Assembly (NCBI GenBank): GCA_038147335.1
Contig: JAYQTK010000002.1
Coordinates: 496,001-560,000 of the forward strand
From: Marisimplicoccus sp038147335
GTDB lineage: Bacteria > Bacteroidota > Bacteroidia > Flavobacteriales > Flavobacteriaceae
Direction of reading: 5' to 3'
Length of the DNA stretch: 64,000 nt
The position numbers and the translations under genes were made by a program. A model generated the notes under the pieces. The model worked only from the letters and a program-made list of their open reading frames with translations, was not told where the DNA came from and made no database searches. Positions within the stretch are counted from its first letter, which is position 1; the number at the start of each line of letters is the position of its first letter. Of this stretch, positions 27,247 to 37,317 are shown piece after piece.

Positions 27247-28174
27247 GTATCTGATCCTTTTTGTTTGTATCAACCTCTAGTTGACTTATATTTTTAGAAG
27301 CTTTATTTGAATATTCTTTTACTTTTTGCTTTAGATAGTCGACAGATCCAGAATCTTCATAGAAAGTTTTAATTTTACTAATCTTTAACTCTTCACTTAA
27401 CTCATCAGAGTAAAATACCTTTTCAAATTCTTCTCTTTGGTTTTTACTTAAATTTTTAATTGTATATATGTAAAGTAATGTCTTCTTTTTTTCAATAATA
27501 TCTCCTCCAATTCTTTTTCCAAATTTTTTTTCATCGCCAAAGCAGTCGAGCAAATCATCCTCTAACTGAAATGCAATTCCAAGATTTAATCCTATTTCAT
27601 ACAATATTTGCTTGTTTTCATCTTTTGTATTTGAAACGATACCTCCAAATTTATAAGCACAAGCAATTAGTTCAGCTGTTTTATTTTGAATCATCTCAAA
27701 ATATTTTTCTTCATCTACAATATTTTGATTAGAAAAATCAATATCATATTGCTGACCCTCACACAAAAGTCTTGAAGTCTCTATAAGCTGTTTAGATAAT
27801 TCTAAATACGTTAAGTCATCATATTTTTTTAGAAACTCATAAGATATTATTAGCATTACATCTCCTGATAAAATTCCTGTATTTATATCCCATTTTGAGT
27901 GGATAGTTTCTTTACCCCTTCGCATTAATGAGTTATCCATTATATCGTCATGGGCCAAAGTAAAATTGTGAAATATCTCAAGAGAAGCAGATGCGGGTAA
28001 GGCTTTTTTTGAATCATTTGATAAAATATCAGAAATACTCATTGTTATTAGAGGCCTTAGTCTTTTACCTCCAGATTCAAGAATATATTTAACTGGCTGA
28101 TAAAGATTTTTTGGATCAGAATAAAGCAATTCTGATTTTAGAAAACTCTCAAAATTTGTAATTAAATCTTTCAT
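27209..28174 (-). CDS. Polyprenyl diphosphate synthase (farnesyl/geranylgeranyl type)
   Basis: A 321-residue trans-prenyltransferase. The first Asp-rich motif is in LAHDDIMDNSLMRRG and the second in FQLEDDLLDCFGDEKKFGK, with GGKRLRPLI near the N-terminus. Length and motifs fit a short-chain enzyme, and pairing with crtY suggests geranylgeranyl diphosphate supply for carotenoids. Chain length cannot be settled from sequence by eye. Confidence 0.93.
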   Translation of the reverse strand: MKDLITNFESFLKSELLYSDPKNLYQPVKYILESGGKRLRPLITMSISDILSNDSKKALPASASLEIFHNFTLAHDDIMDNSLMRRGKETIHSKWDINTGILSGDVMLIISYEFLKKYDDLTYLELSKQLIETSRLLCEGQQYDIDFSNQNIVDEEKYFEMIQNKTAELIACAYKFGGIVSNTKDENKQILYEIGLNLGIAFQLEDDLLDCFGDEKKFGKRIGGDIIEKKKTLLYIYTIKNLSKNQREEFEKVFYSDELSEELKISKIKTFYEDSGSVDYLKQKVKEYSNKASKNISQLEVDTNKKDQILNFSRNLLDRQI

Positions 28175-28245
28175 TAATGAAATACAACAATAAATATACT
28201 ATTTAATTAATTGTTAATTTTTTATTAATCATTTGTTTAATTCAT

Positions 28246-28887
28246 ATGATTAAGTTTATTTTGTGCTCCAATAATATTGTGGACAATAATTACTCAAATA
28301 CGGAAATTAAAATTAAAGATGCTGCTAAATCACTTTTTTTAAAAAAAGGTTATAGCGCAACTACAACTAGAGATATTGCTCGAGAATCAGATATCAATCT
28401 TGCAATGTTAAATTATTATTTCAGGAGTAAAAGAAGGCTATTCGAAATAATAATGTTTGAGACCTTATATGAATTTCTTAGTAAAATGGTTGAAGTCTAT
28501 AATGACGAGAAGACTTCACTCGAACAAAAACTAAAATTGTGTTCTGAAAAATATATTGATATGATTATTGCTGAGCCTTTACTTCCAACTTTTGTTCTAA
28601 ATGAATTAAAAAATAATCCTACATCTTTCTTAAAAATGCCCACAACAAAAATGATAATGAAATCAAACTTTGTAGCTCAATATCAAGAGGGTGTAAAAAA
28701 AGGTATTTACAGAAAGGTTGATCCCATTCATTTTGTAACTAATGTTTTAAGTGTAATTGTTTTTCCGTTTATGTGTAGTCCAATAATTATGAAGATTGAA
28801 AATCTCTCCAAAAAGGATTTTAACATAATGATGACTGAAAGAAAAAAATTAATTCCAGCTTGGATAATTCAAATGATAAAAAAATGA
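28246..28887 (+). CDS. TetR family transcriptional regulator
   Basis: A 213-residue regulator. The N-terminal helix-turn-helix spans AAKSLFLKKGYSATTTRDIARESDINLAMLNYYFRSKRRLF (recognition helix around L-A-M-L-N-Y-Y-F). Its stop codon overlaps the ATG of the tolC-like gene (ATGA), so it is the first gene of the efflux operon and is likely its own repressor. The effector is unknown. Confidence 0.93.
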   Translation: MIKFILCSNNIVDNNYSNTEIKIKDAAKSLFLKKGYSATTTRDIARESDINLAMLNYYFRSKRRLFEIIMFETLYEFLSKMVEVYNDEKTSLEQKLKLCSEKYIDMIIAEPLLPTFVLNELKNNPTSFLKMPTTKMIMKSNFVAQYQEGVKKGIYRKVDPIHFVTNVLSVIVFPFMCSPIIMKIENLSKKDFNIMMTERKKLIPAWIIQMIKK

Positions 28888-30209
28888 GAAAATTATTATT
28901 AATAATATTTTTTAGCTCAACAGTATTGGCTCAAGATGACATACTAAGTTTAAGTTTAGATGAGGCAGTAGAATACGGTATTGAAAATAATAGAAATTTA
29001 AGAAACGCTGAAAGAGAGATTCAAATGGCATTTAAGGAAAGGTGGAAAACTATCGCAATTGGGTTGCCAAATGTTTCATTAGAATTAAATTATTTAAATA
29101 ATCTTGAACTCCAAACATCACTTATACCAGCTGAATTTTTTGGGGGTAACAAAGGAGATTTCTCAGAGATTCAATTTGGAACTGAGCAGTCTGCAATTGG
29201 TTCAGTCAGAATGGAACAACTGCTTTTTGATGGCTCATGGCTTGTTGGACTTGAGTATAGTCAGATTTATTTATCTGGTTCTGAAAACTTTTATGAAAAG
29301 ACTTTTCTGCAAGTAAGAGAGTCTATTGTAAAACTTTACAGCCTAGTAGTTACACTTAATGAAGGGATAGCACTTCTAGAGGATAATTTAGAAAATTTTA
29401 AAAAAGATTTATTCGAAGTAACTGAGCTTTATGAAAATGGATTTGAGGAAATTGAAAATGTTGAGCAGATTAAAATAACTCTTGCCCAAGCTGAGCTTTC
29501 ACTTCTTCAAACAAAAAAAACACAGGAAAACCAGCTCAATTTATTAAAATTGATTTTAGGCATCAATCTTGAAGATAATCTAATACTTACTACTTCAATT
29601 AACGACTTTATTGCTGAGAATATAATTTTCTCGAGTTCAATAGATAGTTTTAGCGAGGATCAAAATATTGATGTAAAGATTTCTCAAAATTTATTTGATA
29701 CTAAAAGAATAGAGTATAGATTAGAAAAGTCAAAGCAACTCCCAAAACTTTCTGGATTTATAAGTGGGACCTACACAGGATATAACAATGAATTTGATTT
29801 CACTAACAAAGCGCAGAATTGGTTTGGATCATCAGTTTTTGGAGTAAAGTTTGAACTTCCGCTTACCAATGCCAATAAGTTAAATGTCTCATCTCAAAAA
29901 GCTAAAATTGCAATGGATCAGGCAGCAACAAATCTCGAAGAACAAAAAGAGAAAACACGTGCAGAGGTCCAACAAAAATTAAACGATTATCAGCTAGCTG
30001 TTCAATCTCTTAATGTTAATGAAAAAAATATGAGATTATCAATGTCGATTGAAGAGAAGAACTCAATAAAGTTCTTTGAAGGCTTAGTAACATCTTTTGA
30101 ACTTAGACAGGCTCAGCTTCAATTATTGGATTCTCAACAAAAGTATTTGAATTCAGTTTTAGAAATTATCTCAGTTAAAACAGAATTAGAAACATTATAC
30201 AACAATTAA
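28884..30209 (+). CDS. TolC family outer-membrane efflux protein
   Basis: About 441 residues with a signal peptide (MRKLLLIIFFSSTVLAQ) and two long coiled-coil repeats of the TolC/OEP family (for example LSLDEAVEYGIENNRNLRNAEREI at the start of repeat one). The ATG at 28884 overlaps the regulator stop codon; an upstream TTG at 28860 is less likely because the signal peptide starts at the ATG. Forms the outer-membrane channel of the tripartite pump encoded by this operon. Confidence 0.92.
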   Translation: MRKLLLIIFFSSTVLAQDDILSLSLDEAVEYGIENNRNLRNAEREIQMAFKERWKTIAIGLPNVSLELNYLNNLELQTSLIPAEFFGGNKGDFSEIQFGTEQSAIGSVRMEQLLFDGSWLVGLEYSQIYLSGSENFYEKTFLQVRESIVKLYSLVVTLNEGIALLEDNLENFKKDLFEVTELYENGFEEIENVEQIKITLAQAELSLLQTKKTQENQLNLLKLILGINLEDNLILTTSINDFIAENIIFSSSIDSFSEDQNIDVKISQNLFDTKRIEYRLEKSKQLPKLSGFISGTYTGYNNEFDFTNKAQNWFGSSVFGVKFELPLTNANKLNVSSQKAKIAMDQAATNLEEQKEKTRAEVQQKLNDYQLAVQSLNVNEKNMRLSMSIEEKNSIKFFEGLVTSFELRQAQLQLLDSQQKYLNSVLEIISVKTELETLYNN

Positions 30210-30211
30210 TC

Positions 30212-31375
30212 ATGAATAAAATTTATACCCTTTTACTAATCATAATAATAAGTGGATGTAACTCTTCTAGAAATGCATCGATTGAGTCATTAATTGAATC
30301 AGGAGATCTAGAAGAACTTAAAAAAAGAAAAAAAGAATATGTTGATGCAATGAATACAATGAAGGTTGAACTCAACGAAATAAACGATGGAATCTCATTG
30401 TTAGATGAAAATGAAAGACTTACGCTTGTTTCAAAATATGAGATTCAACAAACTATTTTTAATACTTACATTGAGGCACAAGCAAACCTAAAAACTAGAA
30501 AGAATGTTTTAATACTTCCAGAATTTCAAGGTACACTAGAAAAAGTTTTTGTAAGTGAAGGCCAAAAAGTAAAAAAAGGACAACTTTTAGCAGAAATCAA
30601 TGATTCAGGGCTTAATGAACAATATGAACAGATGGTTATCCAGGCAGAGTTTGCTAAAGAGAATTTTGAAAGAACTCAAAGATTGTGGGACAATAATATT
30701 GGTTCTGAAATGCAATATTTAAAAAGCAAAACGGATTACGAAGCGAGTAAAAAAATGGTTGACCAAATGAAAGATAGACTTTCAAAAACAAAAATATATG
30801 CTCCATTTGATGGAGAAATAGATGAAATTATTTCTAATGTTGGATCTAACTTAATACCTGGTGTTTCCCAAATTCTTAGACTAGTAAATCTTGACATAAT
30901 TTATGCCGAGTCTTTCGTTTCTGAAAAATATATCTCGTTTATTGGTGAGGGTACCGAAGCAATTGTTCAAATACCCCTTTTAAATATGGATTATAGATCA
31001 TCAGTTAATCAGACAGGTAACTTTATAAATCCAAGTAACAGAACATTTAGAATTGAAGTGCCTGTAGAAAACTTTGATAATAGGATTAAGCAAAATCTTG
31101 ATGCAAAAATCAAAATTAATATTTACAAAAAAGATGATGCAATAGTGATTCCACTTAGAATTGTTAGAGAAGATGCTCTTGGTAAAAATTTTGTATACGT
31201 AATGTCTGAGGATAACAAAGAGGGAGTTTATTTAACTTCTAAACAATTTATCACACTTGGAAATAAGAGTGAAGACAAAGTTGAAGTTACAGAAGGTCTT
31301 GACCTAGGAGACATAGTCGTTTTAGAAGGAGCATATAGTGTAGAGGATTCCCAAAGAGTAAAGCTTATAGATTAA
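30212..31375 (+). CDS. RND efflux periplasmic adaptor (HlyD/MFP family)
   Basis: A 387-residue membrane-fusion lipoprotein (lipobox IIISGCNSS). A helical hairpin lies between two halves of the lipoyl domain (EFQGTLEKVFVSEGQKVKKGQLLAEI and KTKIYAPFDGEIDEIISNVGSNL), followed by beta-barrel and membrane-proximal domains. An unusually long coiled-coil segment precedes the lipoyl half. Bridges TolC-like and RND subunits. Confidence 0.93.
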   Translation: MNKIYTLLLIIIISGCNSSRNASIESLIESGDLEELKKRKKEYVDAMNTMKVELNEINDGISLLDENERLTLVSKYEIQQTIFNTYIEAQANLKTRKNVLILPEFQGTLEKVFVSEGQKVKKGQLLAEINDSGLNEQYEQMVIQAEFAKENFERTQRLWDNNIGSEMQYLKSKTDYEASKKMVDQMKDRLSKTKIYAPFDGEIDEIISNVGSNLIPGVSQILRLVNLDIIYAESFVSEKYISFIGEGTEAIVQIPLLNMDYRSSVNQTGNFINPSNRTFRIEVPVENFDNRIKQNLDAKIKINIYKKDDAIVIPLRIVREDALGKNFVYVMSEDNKEGVYLTSKQFITLGNKSEDKVEVTEGLDLGDIVVLEGAYSVEDSQRVKLID

Positions 31376-31376
31376 G

Positions 31377-34300
31377 ATGAATAAAAAAAATAAAGAGTTT
31401 TTTCTTTCAAGCTGGGCAATAAATAATAAGACTATTATTTATGTTTTAATGACTATTTTTTTAGTCTCAGGTATTACAGCATATAAAACTATGCCAAGAG
31501 AATTATTCCCAGAAATTAATTCCTCAAATATTTTTGTAACAACTATTTTTCCTGGAAACAACGCTGAAGAAATTGAAAAGTTAATAACAGACCCGTTAGA
31601 ACAAGAAATTAAAGGTGTTATTGGACTTATTGAGATTGAATCAACATCAAGTGAAGGTATATCAATTATAAATATTGAATTTGATGATGACATACCTACT
31701 GAAGTTGCAAGACTGAGAGTTAAAGATTTAGTAGATAATGTAACTGTAGGTGATGATTGGCCAACCTTTAATAATGCTAAAGTTGATCCAAATATTTTTG
31801 AATTTGATATAGCGGAGAGATTTCCTGTATTAAACATAAGTTTAGTTGGTGATTATAAAGTTGAAGAGCTAAAGGAATATGCAGAATATCTAGATACGAG
31901 AATTGAGAGGCTACCTCAAGTCAAGACTGTAGAGGTTCGAGGTATACAAGATTTCGAAGTTGAAATTGCTGTGAATCCATATAAAATGAAGGCTACTAAA
32001 ACAAGTTTTGGTAATATTATAAATGCAATCTCTCAAGAAAATATTACTATTTCAGCTGGTAGTTTAATTTCAGATGGACAAAGAAGGAATGTTAAAATAA
32101 TCGGAGAAGTATCCGATCCTTCTCAACTAAATAGACTTATAGTCAAGAGAGATGATGGTCCAGTTTATCTAGAGGATGTCGCATCAGTAAGTTTTAGAGA
32201 GAAAGAAGCAACCTCATTTACTAGATCATTTGACCAAAAGACAGTTATGCTTGAGGTTGTTAAAAGAGGTGGTGAAAATGCAATTTTTGCATCAAATTCA
32301 ATTCAGGAAATTATAAAAGATGCAAAAGAGAATTTTTTGCCTGAAAACCTAGATGTTGTTGTTCAAAATGATCAATCTGAGTATACAATTAACTCAGTTA
32401 ATGACTTAATGAATAATTTAATATTTGGAATAATTCTAGTTGTAACTGTTCTAACATTTTTTCTTGGTCTTAGAAATGCTCTTTTTGTTGGATTTGCAAT
32501 TCCGATGTCCATGTTCATGTCATTGGTAATTTTATCAGCTTTTGGATTCACTTTAAATAGAATGGTTTTGTTTGGACTAGTAATGGGTCTTGGCCTATTG
32601 GTAGATAATGGTATCGTTGTAGTAGAGAATATATATAGACTAATGTCTAAAGAGGGTATGTCAAGAGTTCAAGCTGCAAAATTGGGAATTGGTGAAGTTG
32701 CCCTTCCGATTATTGTTTCTACTGCTACTACTATTGCTGCATTTATACCTCTAGGCACTTGGCCTGGAACACTTGGTGAATTTATGATATACTTCCCTAT
32801 TACACTTTCTGCTATTTTAGGATCATCATTAATAGTTGCAATTTTTTTCAACTCAATGTTAGTTTCGAGTTTCATGGATTTAAGTGAGCGAGAAATTAGT
32901 AGGACAAACCTTATGAAAATGACATATATCCTTGGAGGACTTGCTATAGTTTTTGTATTATTTCAAGACACTAGAGCAATAGGATCTTTACTTGCATTTA
33001 TATGTTTTTTATTCTGGTCTTACAAGTATGTTATTAAGAACTCAGCTGTGAAATTTCAAAATACATTGTTGGTAAAATTGGAAAATAGGTATAACGAATT
33101 TTTATCATTTGCTCTTGCAGGATTTAGACCTTATTTGTTCCTGCTTGGAACAATTTCGTTATTCTTTGTTTCAATTTTACTAATGGCTATATTTCCCCCT
33201 AAAGTTGAATTCTTTCCTGACAACGAACCTCAACAAATACTAGTTTATTTAGAGTATCCTGAAGGTACAGATATTAAGAAAACAAATGAAACTTCAATGC
33301 TAATTGAGTCAGAGGTTTACAAAGTAGTAAATAACTCAAAGTACATCGATAATGGCTATAACTTTTTAGTTGAATCTGCTATATCTCAAGTAGGAGAGGG
33401 TGCTGGAAATCCTGAAACAGATGCTGGTGGTACTGGTGAAATTCCTCATAAAGCTCTGATCACAATGACAATGCGAGAATTCAAATTTAGAAGAGGAATG
33501 TCAAGTGAAGAATTAAGAAAGGAAATTCAAGTTGAATTAATTGAAAAGTTTCCAGGAATTGCAATTTCTGTAGAAAAAGACTCCCAAGGACCTCCAGGAG
33601 GATATCCTGTAAATATTGAGATTTACGGAGAGGATTACGAACAATTAATTGAAACTGCAATTTCAATGAAGAACTATTTAAATCAGGAGAATATTGAGGG
33701 AATAGAACAACTAAAGATTGATGTAAGCAGGAGTAAGCCCGGTCTTGAATTTAATGTAGACAGAGAAAAAGCTGGTGAACTTGGAATTCCTACTGGGCTG
33801 GTTGGACAAACAATTAGGAATTCAATAATTGGGTCCAAAGCTGGAATATATAAGTTGAGAGGAGAGGATTATGAAATTAATGTAAGGTTTGATGAAGAAT
33901 TTAAAAATGATATTAATTCTATTATTAATCAGAATATTGTTTTTAGAGACCAATCAACTGGTAAGACAAAGGAGGTTCCGATCGCATCTATTGTTGATCA
34001 AAAGAATATTACATCATTTAGTGCAATCAAGCATATTGATCTTCAAAGAGTAGTTACTTTATATTCATCAATACTTGCCGGATCAAATGCAAATGAAATT
34101 GTAAATACTGCTGAAATTGCTTTGTCTGGATATGAAGCGCCACAGGGTGTTGAATATAAATTTACAGGAGAAATTAAACAGCAATCTGAAAATCAAGAAT
34201 TTTTATCAGGAGCTCTTCTAACAGGTATAGCACTAATCATTTTATTACTTGTATTTCAATTTAACTCAATTTCAAAACCATTTATTGTTCTTGCATCAAT

Positions 34301-34802
34301 TGTATTAAGCTTTACTGGAGTATTTCTAGGTATAGTAATTTTTAATTTGACATTCAGCATACTTATGACTATGCTTGGGATAATTTCTCTTACTGGAATT
34401 ATTGTAAATAATGCCGTTGTGTTAATAGATTATACTCAACTATTATTTGATAGAAAAAAAATAGATTTAAATATGTCAAAAGACGAAATAATTGATAAGA
34501 TGACAGCTATGGAACTTGTTAAAACAGCAGGTAAAGCAAGACTTAAACCTGTTTTACTTACAGCTATAACTACTATTTTTGGATTGATTCCACTTGCGGT
34601 TGGTTTAAATATTGATTTCTTCTCTCTTTTTGCAAATTGGAATCCAAATGTATACCTAGGTGGAGATAATGTTATTTTCTGGGGACCTCTTGCTTGGACC
34701 GTAATTTTTGGAATAACGTTTGCAACTTTTCTTACTTTAATTATCGTCCCATCTATGTATTATATAATACATCTTGCCAGAATTAAACTAAAAAATATCT
34801 AG
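31377..34802 (+). CDS. RND family efflux permease
   Basis: A 1141-residue inner-membrane RND pump with the two-fold repeat of 6 helices plus a large periplasmic loop. The GLVMGLGLLVDNGIVVVENIYRLM helix holds the proton-relay Asp, and the second repeat has TMLGIISLTGIIVNNAVVLIDYTQ. A cytoplasmic segment near residues 500-560 with two extra hydrophobic stretches makes it longer than the usual 1030-1050. Substrate unknown. Confidence 0.93.
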   Translation: MNKKNKEFFLSSWAINNKTIIYVLMTIFLVSGITAYKTMPRELFPEINSSNIFVTTIFPGNNAEEIEKLITDPLEQEIKGVIGLIEIESTSSEGISIINIEFDDDIPTEVARLRVKDLVDNVTVGDDWPTFNNAKVDPNIFEFDIAERFPVLNISLVGDYKVEELKEYAEYLDTRIERLPQVKTVEVRGIQDFEVEIAVNPYKMKATKTSFGNIINAISQENITISAGSLISDGQRRNVKIIGEVSDPSQLNRLIVKRDDGPVYLEDVASVSFREKEATSFTRSFDQKTVMLEVVKRGGENAIFASNSIQEIIKDAKENFLPENLDVVVQNDQSEYTINSVNDLMNNLIFGIILVVTVLTFFLGLRNALFVGFAIPMSMFMSLVILSAFGFTLNRMVLFGLVMGLGLLVDNGIVVVENIYRLMSKEGMSRVQAAKLGIGEVALPIIVSTATTIAAFIPLGTWPGTLGEFMIYFPITLSAILGSSLIVAIFFNSMLVSSFMDLSEREISRTNLMKMTYILGGLAIVFVLFQDTRAIGSLLAFICFLFWSYKYVIKNSAVKFQNTLLVKLENRYNEFLSFALAGFRPYLFLLGTISLFFVSILLMAIFPPKVEFFPDNEPQQILVYLEYPEGTDIKKTNETSMLIESEVYKVVNNSKYIDNGYNFLVESAISQVGEGAGNPETDAGGTGEIPHKALITMTMREFKFRRGMSSEELRKEIQVELIEKFPGIAISVEKDSQGPPGGYPVNIEIYGEDYEQLIETAISMKNYLNQENIEGIEQLKIDVSRSKPGLEFNVDREKAGELGIPTGLVGQTIRNSIIGSKAGIYKLRGEDYEINVRFDEEFKNDINSIINQNIVFRDQSTGKTKEVPIASIVDQKNITSFSAIKHIDLQRVVTLYSSILAGSNANEIVNTAEIALSGYEAPQGVEYKFTGEIKQQSENQEFLSGALLTGIALIILLLVFQFNSISKPFIVLASIVLSFTGVFLGIVIFNLTFSILMTMLGIISLTGIIVNNAVVLIDYTQLLFDRKKIDLNMSKDEIIDKMTAMELVKTAGKARLKPVLLTAITTIFGLIPLAVGLNIDFFSLFANWNPNVYLGGDNVIFWGPLAWTVIFGITFATFLTLIIVPSMYYIIHLARIKLKNI

Positions 34803-34822
34803 TTATATTTACATAATAATTT

Positions 34823-36562
34823 ATGAATAGAACTAATAACTGCGGTGAATTAACAAAATCTAACTTAGGTCAAACAGTAAAACTTTCTGGCTGGGTAAAT
34901 AAAATCAGAGAAAAGGGTTTTATAATTTGGGTTGATTTAAGGGATAGATATGGTATAACTCAACTGGTATTTGATAAAGAAAGATCTAACGATGAGATTT
35001 TTACAACTGCCAGTCAACTTGGAAGGGAATTTGTTATTGAAGTTGAAGGTTCAGTAATTGAAAGAAAAAGTATTAATGAAAATATTGATACTGGTGAAAT
35101 TGAAATTTTAGTTACTAGTATAAATATATTGAACAAGTCTTTAACACCTCCCTTTACAATAGAAAATGAGTCAGATGGAGGTGAAGAATTAAGGATGAAG
35201 TATAGGTATCTTGATATAAGAAGAGAGCCAATAAAAGAAAACTTAATTTTTAGACACAGTTTATCTCTTGAAGTAAGAAATTATTTATCAGAAAACAATT
35301 TCATTGACGTTGAAACTCCTTGTTTAATTAAGTCAACTCCAGAGGGTGCAAGAGATTTTATTGTTCCAAGTAGGTTAAATCCTGATCATTATTATGCTCT
35401 TCCTCAGTCTCCTCAAATCTTTAAACAACTTCTAATGATTGGTGGTATTGATAAATATTATCAAATCGTAAAATGTTTTAGAGATGAGGATTTAAGAGCT
35501 GATAGGCAACCTGAATTTACTCAAATTGACTGTGAAATGTCGTTTGTTAATCAAGAGGATGTTTTTCAACAATTTGAAGGTTTGATGAAAAGAATATTTT
35601 CAAAATTTTTAGGTTCTGACAATACAACTTTTGATAGAATGACATATGAATCTGCAATAGAAAAATACGGAACTGATAAACCTGACTTGAGATATGAACT
35701 TTTGATTAATAACATTTCAGATGAGGTAAAGGGTAAAAACTTTCAAATTTTTGATAATAATGAAATAACTGTTTGTTTAAGGGTTGAAGGAAAATCTGAT
35801 CTTACTAGAAAAGAAATTGATGAAATTACGGATTGGGTTAAAAGACCTCAAATAGGAGCTTCAGGCTTATTGTGGATAAAACACAACAATGACTCTTCAT
35901 TTAAATCATCATTTGATAAGTTTTTTTCAGAGTCAGATTTAAAAATTATTTCTGAAAAAATTTCTTCAAAACCTGGAGATATAATTTTTATTATGTCTGG
36001 AGAATACAAAAAAACACTTGAACAATTAGGCTCACTTAGAGTTGAATTAGCAAATAGGTTTAATTTAATTGATCAAGAAAAAATTTGTCCTTTATGGGTA
36101 ACTGACTTTCCTTTATTTGAATGGGACGAAGAAGAAAAAAGATTCTTTTCAATGCATCACCCTTTTACCTCACCAAAACCAGAATTCTTGGATATTCTAG
36201 ATAAACAGCCCGAAAAAGTTATTGCAAATGCATACGATTTAGTCTTAAATGGCAATGAGATTGGTGGTGGTTCGATTAGAATTCATGATTTTGACACACA
36301 AATGAAAGTTTTTGAATTATTGGGCATGAGTAAGGAAGAATATACAAGTCAGTTTGGTTTTTTAATTGAGGCCTTGAAATATGGTGCTCCACCTCATGGA
36401 GGTATTGCCTTTGGACTTGACAGACTAGCTGCAGTTCTTAAAGGAAAAGATGTAATTAGAGACTTTATTGCTTTCCCTAAAAATAATAGTGGAAAAGACT
36501 TAATGATTGATGCTCCATCAAAATTAACTAAAGATCAGTTAAAAGATTTATCACAAAAATAG
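34823..36562 (+). CDS. aspS: Aspartyl-tRNA synthetase
   Basis: A 579-residue class II synthetase: OB-fold anticodon domain (GWVNKIREKGFIIWVDLRDR), motif 1 (NFIDVETPCLIKSTPEGARD), motif 2 (FRDEDLRADRQPEFTQID), GAD insertion domain and motif 3 (GIAFGLDRLAAVLKG). Charges tRNA-Asp. Whether it is discriminating cannot be judged by eye. Confidence 0.97.
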   Translation: MNRTNNCGELTKSNLGQTVKLSGWVNKIREKGFIIWVDLRDRYGITQLVFDKERSNDEIFTTASQLGREFVIEVEGSVIERKSINENIDTGEIEILVTSINILNKSLTPPFTIENESDGGEELRMKYRYLDIRREPIKENLIFRHSLSLEVRNYLSENNFIDVETPCLIKSTPEGARDFIVPSRLNPDHYYALPQSPQIFKQLLMIGGIDKYYQIVKCFRDEDLRADRQPEFTQIDCEMSFVNQEDVFQQFEGLMKRIFSKFLGSDNTTFDRMTYESAIEKYGTDKPDLRYELLINNISDEVKGKNFQIFDNNEITVCLRVEGKSDLTRKEIDEITDWVKRPQIGASGLLWIKHNNDSSFKSSFDKFFSESDLKIISEKISSKPGDIIFIMSGEYKKTLEQLGSLRVELANRFNLIDQEKICPLWVTDFPLFEWDEEEKRFFSMHHPFTSPKPEFLDILDKQPEKVIANAYDLVLNGNEIGGGSIRIHDFDTQMKVFELLGMSKEEYTSQFGFLIEALKYGAPPHGGIAFGLDRLAAVLKGKDVIRDFIAFPKNNSGKDLMIDAPSKLTKDQLKDLSQK

Positions 36563-36564
36563 AA

Positions 36565-36813
36565 ATGAAGATTTTTGTTAAAATATTATCCTATTTAGTT
36601 TTTATAGGTGTATTTGTTGGAATTTTTTCAAAAGAATTAATAGGTGATAAAACAGGAGATTTAATCATTGGAATATCTGTCTTAGTAGGAACTTTGATTT
36701 TCATGCCTTTATTTCTTGCAATTAGATGGAAAGGAAAGAAGCTGAAAGACTATACTCTTAGTAACGAAAACTTAAAAAAAATGAGAGAGAAAGCTGGTGA
36801 CTTTAATCTCTGA
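36565..36813 (+). CDS. Small two-helix membrane protein, function unknown
   Basis: An 82-residue protein beginning two bases after the aspS stop, so probably co-transcribed. It has two hydrophobic segments (about residues 4-22 and 34-53) and a basic C-terminal tail (RWKGKKLKDYTLSNENLKKM). I do not recognise a family. The last 11 bases overlap the convergent tadA gene. Confidence 0.7.
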   Translation: MKIFVKILSYLVFIGVFVGIFSKELIGDKTGDLIIGISVLVGTLIFMPLFLAIRWKGKKLKDYTLSNENLKKMREKAGDFNL

Positions 36814-37240
36814 TTTTTTTAAAAAAGCTATCTAGTAATTCCTTAGACTCTTCTTCCAAAACTCCTTTAATAATTTTAATATCTCTATCTACATTTACTA
36901 TGTGCTTTGAAAACCCTCTTTTTTGGTCAGATGCTCCATAGACTATAGTTTTAATCTTTGACCAATAAATAGCTCCATAACACATCATGCATGGCTCAAG
37001 TGTTGTGTATAGAGTACAATCTTCAAGATTCTTACTATTTAAATTGTTTTGAGCTGATGTAATAGCAATTAGTTCAGCATGAGCTGTTGAGTCATTTAAT
37101 AATTCGACCATATTTGAAGACCTTGAAATAATTTCGTTATTGTGAACAATAACACACCCAACAGGAACTTCATCTTTAAAAAAAGCATAGTTTGCCTCTT
37201 GAAGAGCTTTTTTCATAAATTGATTATGAGCTAGTTCCAT
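36803..37240 (-). CDS. tadA: tRNA adenosine(34) deaminase TadA
   Basis: A 145-residue zinc deaminase converting A34 to inosine in tRNA-Arg. The zinc site is STAHAELIAI (H-A-E) and LEPCMMCYGAI (P-C-x-x-C). Full length for the family. Confidence 0.93.
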   Translation of the reverse strand: MELAHNQFMKKALQEANYAFFKDEVPVGCVIVHNNEIISRSSNMVELLNDSTAHAELIAITSAQNNLNSKNLEDCTLYTTLEPCMMCYGAIYWSKIKTIVYGASDQKRGFSKHIVNVDRDIKIIKGVLEEESKELLDSFFKKIRD

Positions 37241-37283
37241 CTAGCAAATTTACAAAATAGGGGGATTTGAATTAACGAACATT

Positions 37284-37291
37284 TATCTTTG
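37284..37291 (+). promoter_or_regulatory. Candidate -7 box of polA
   Basis: TATCTTTG matches TAnnTTTG, 26 bases before the polA ATG; a TTTG lies upstream at 37266-37269 as a possible -33 element, though the spacing is shorter than the usual 19. Confidence 0.45.
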
Positions 37292-37317
37292 TATATTCAT
37301 AAAATATTCATGGATTA

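Noticed and set aside
31439..31837. Minus-strand frame opposite the RND permease
   Set aside because: Antisense of conserved RND sequence with no start signal or motifs.
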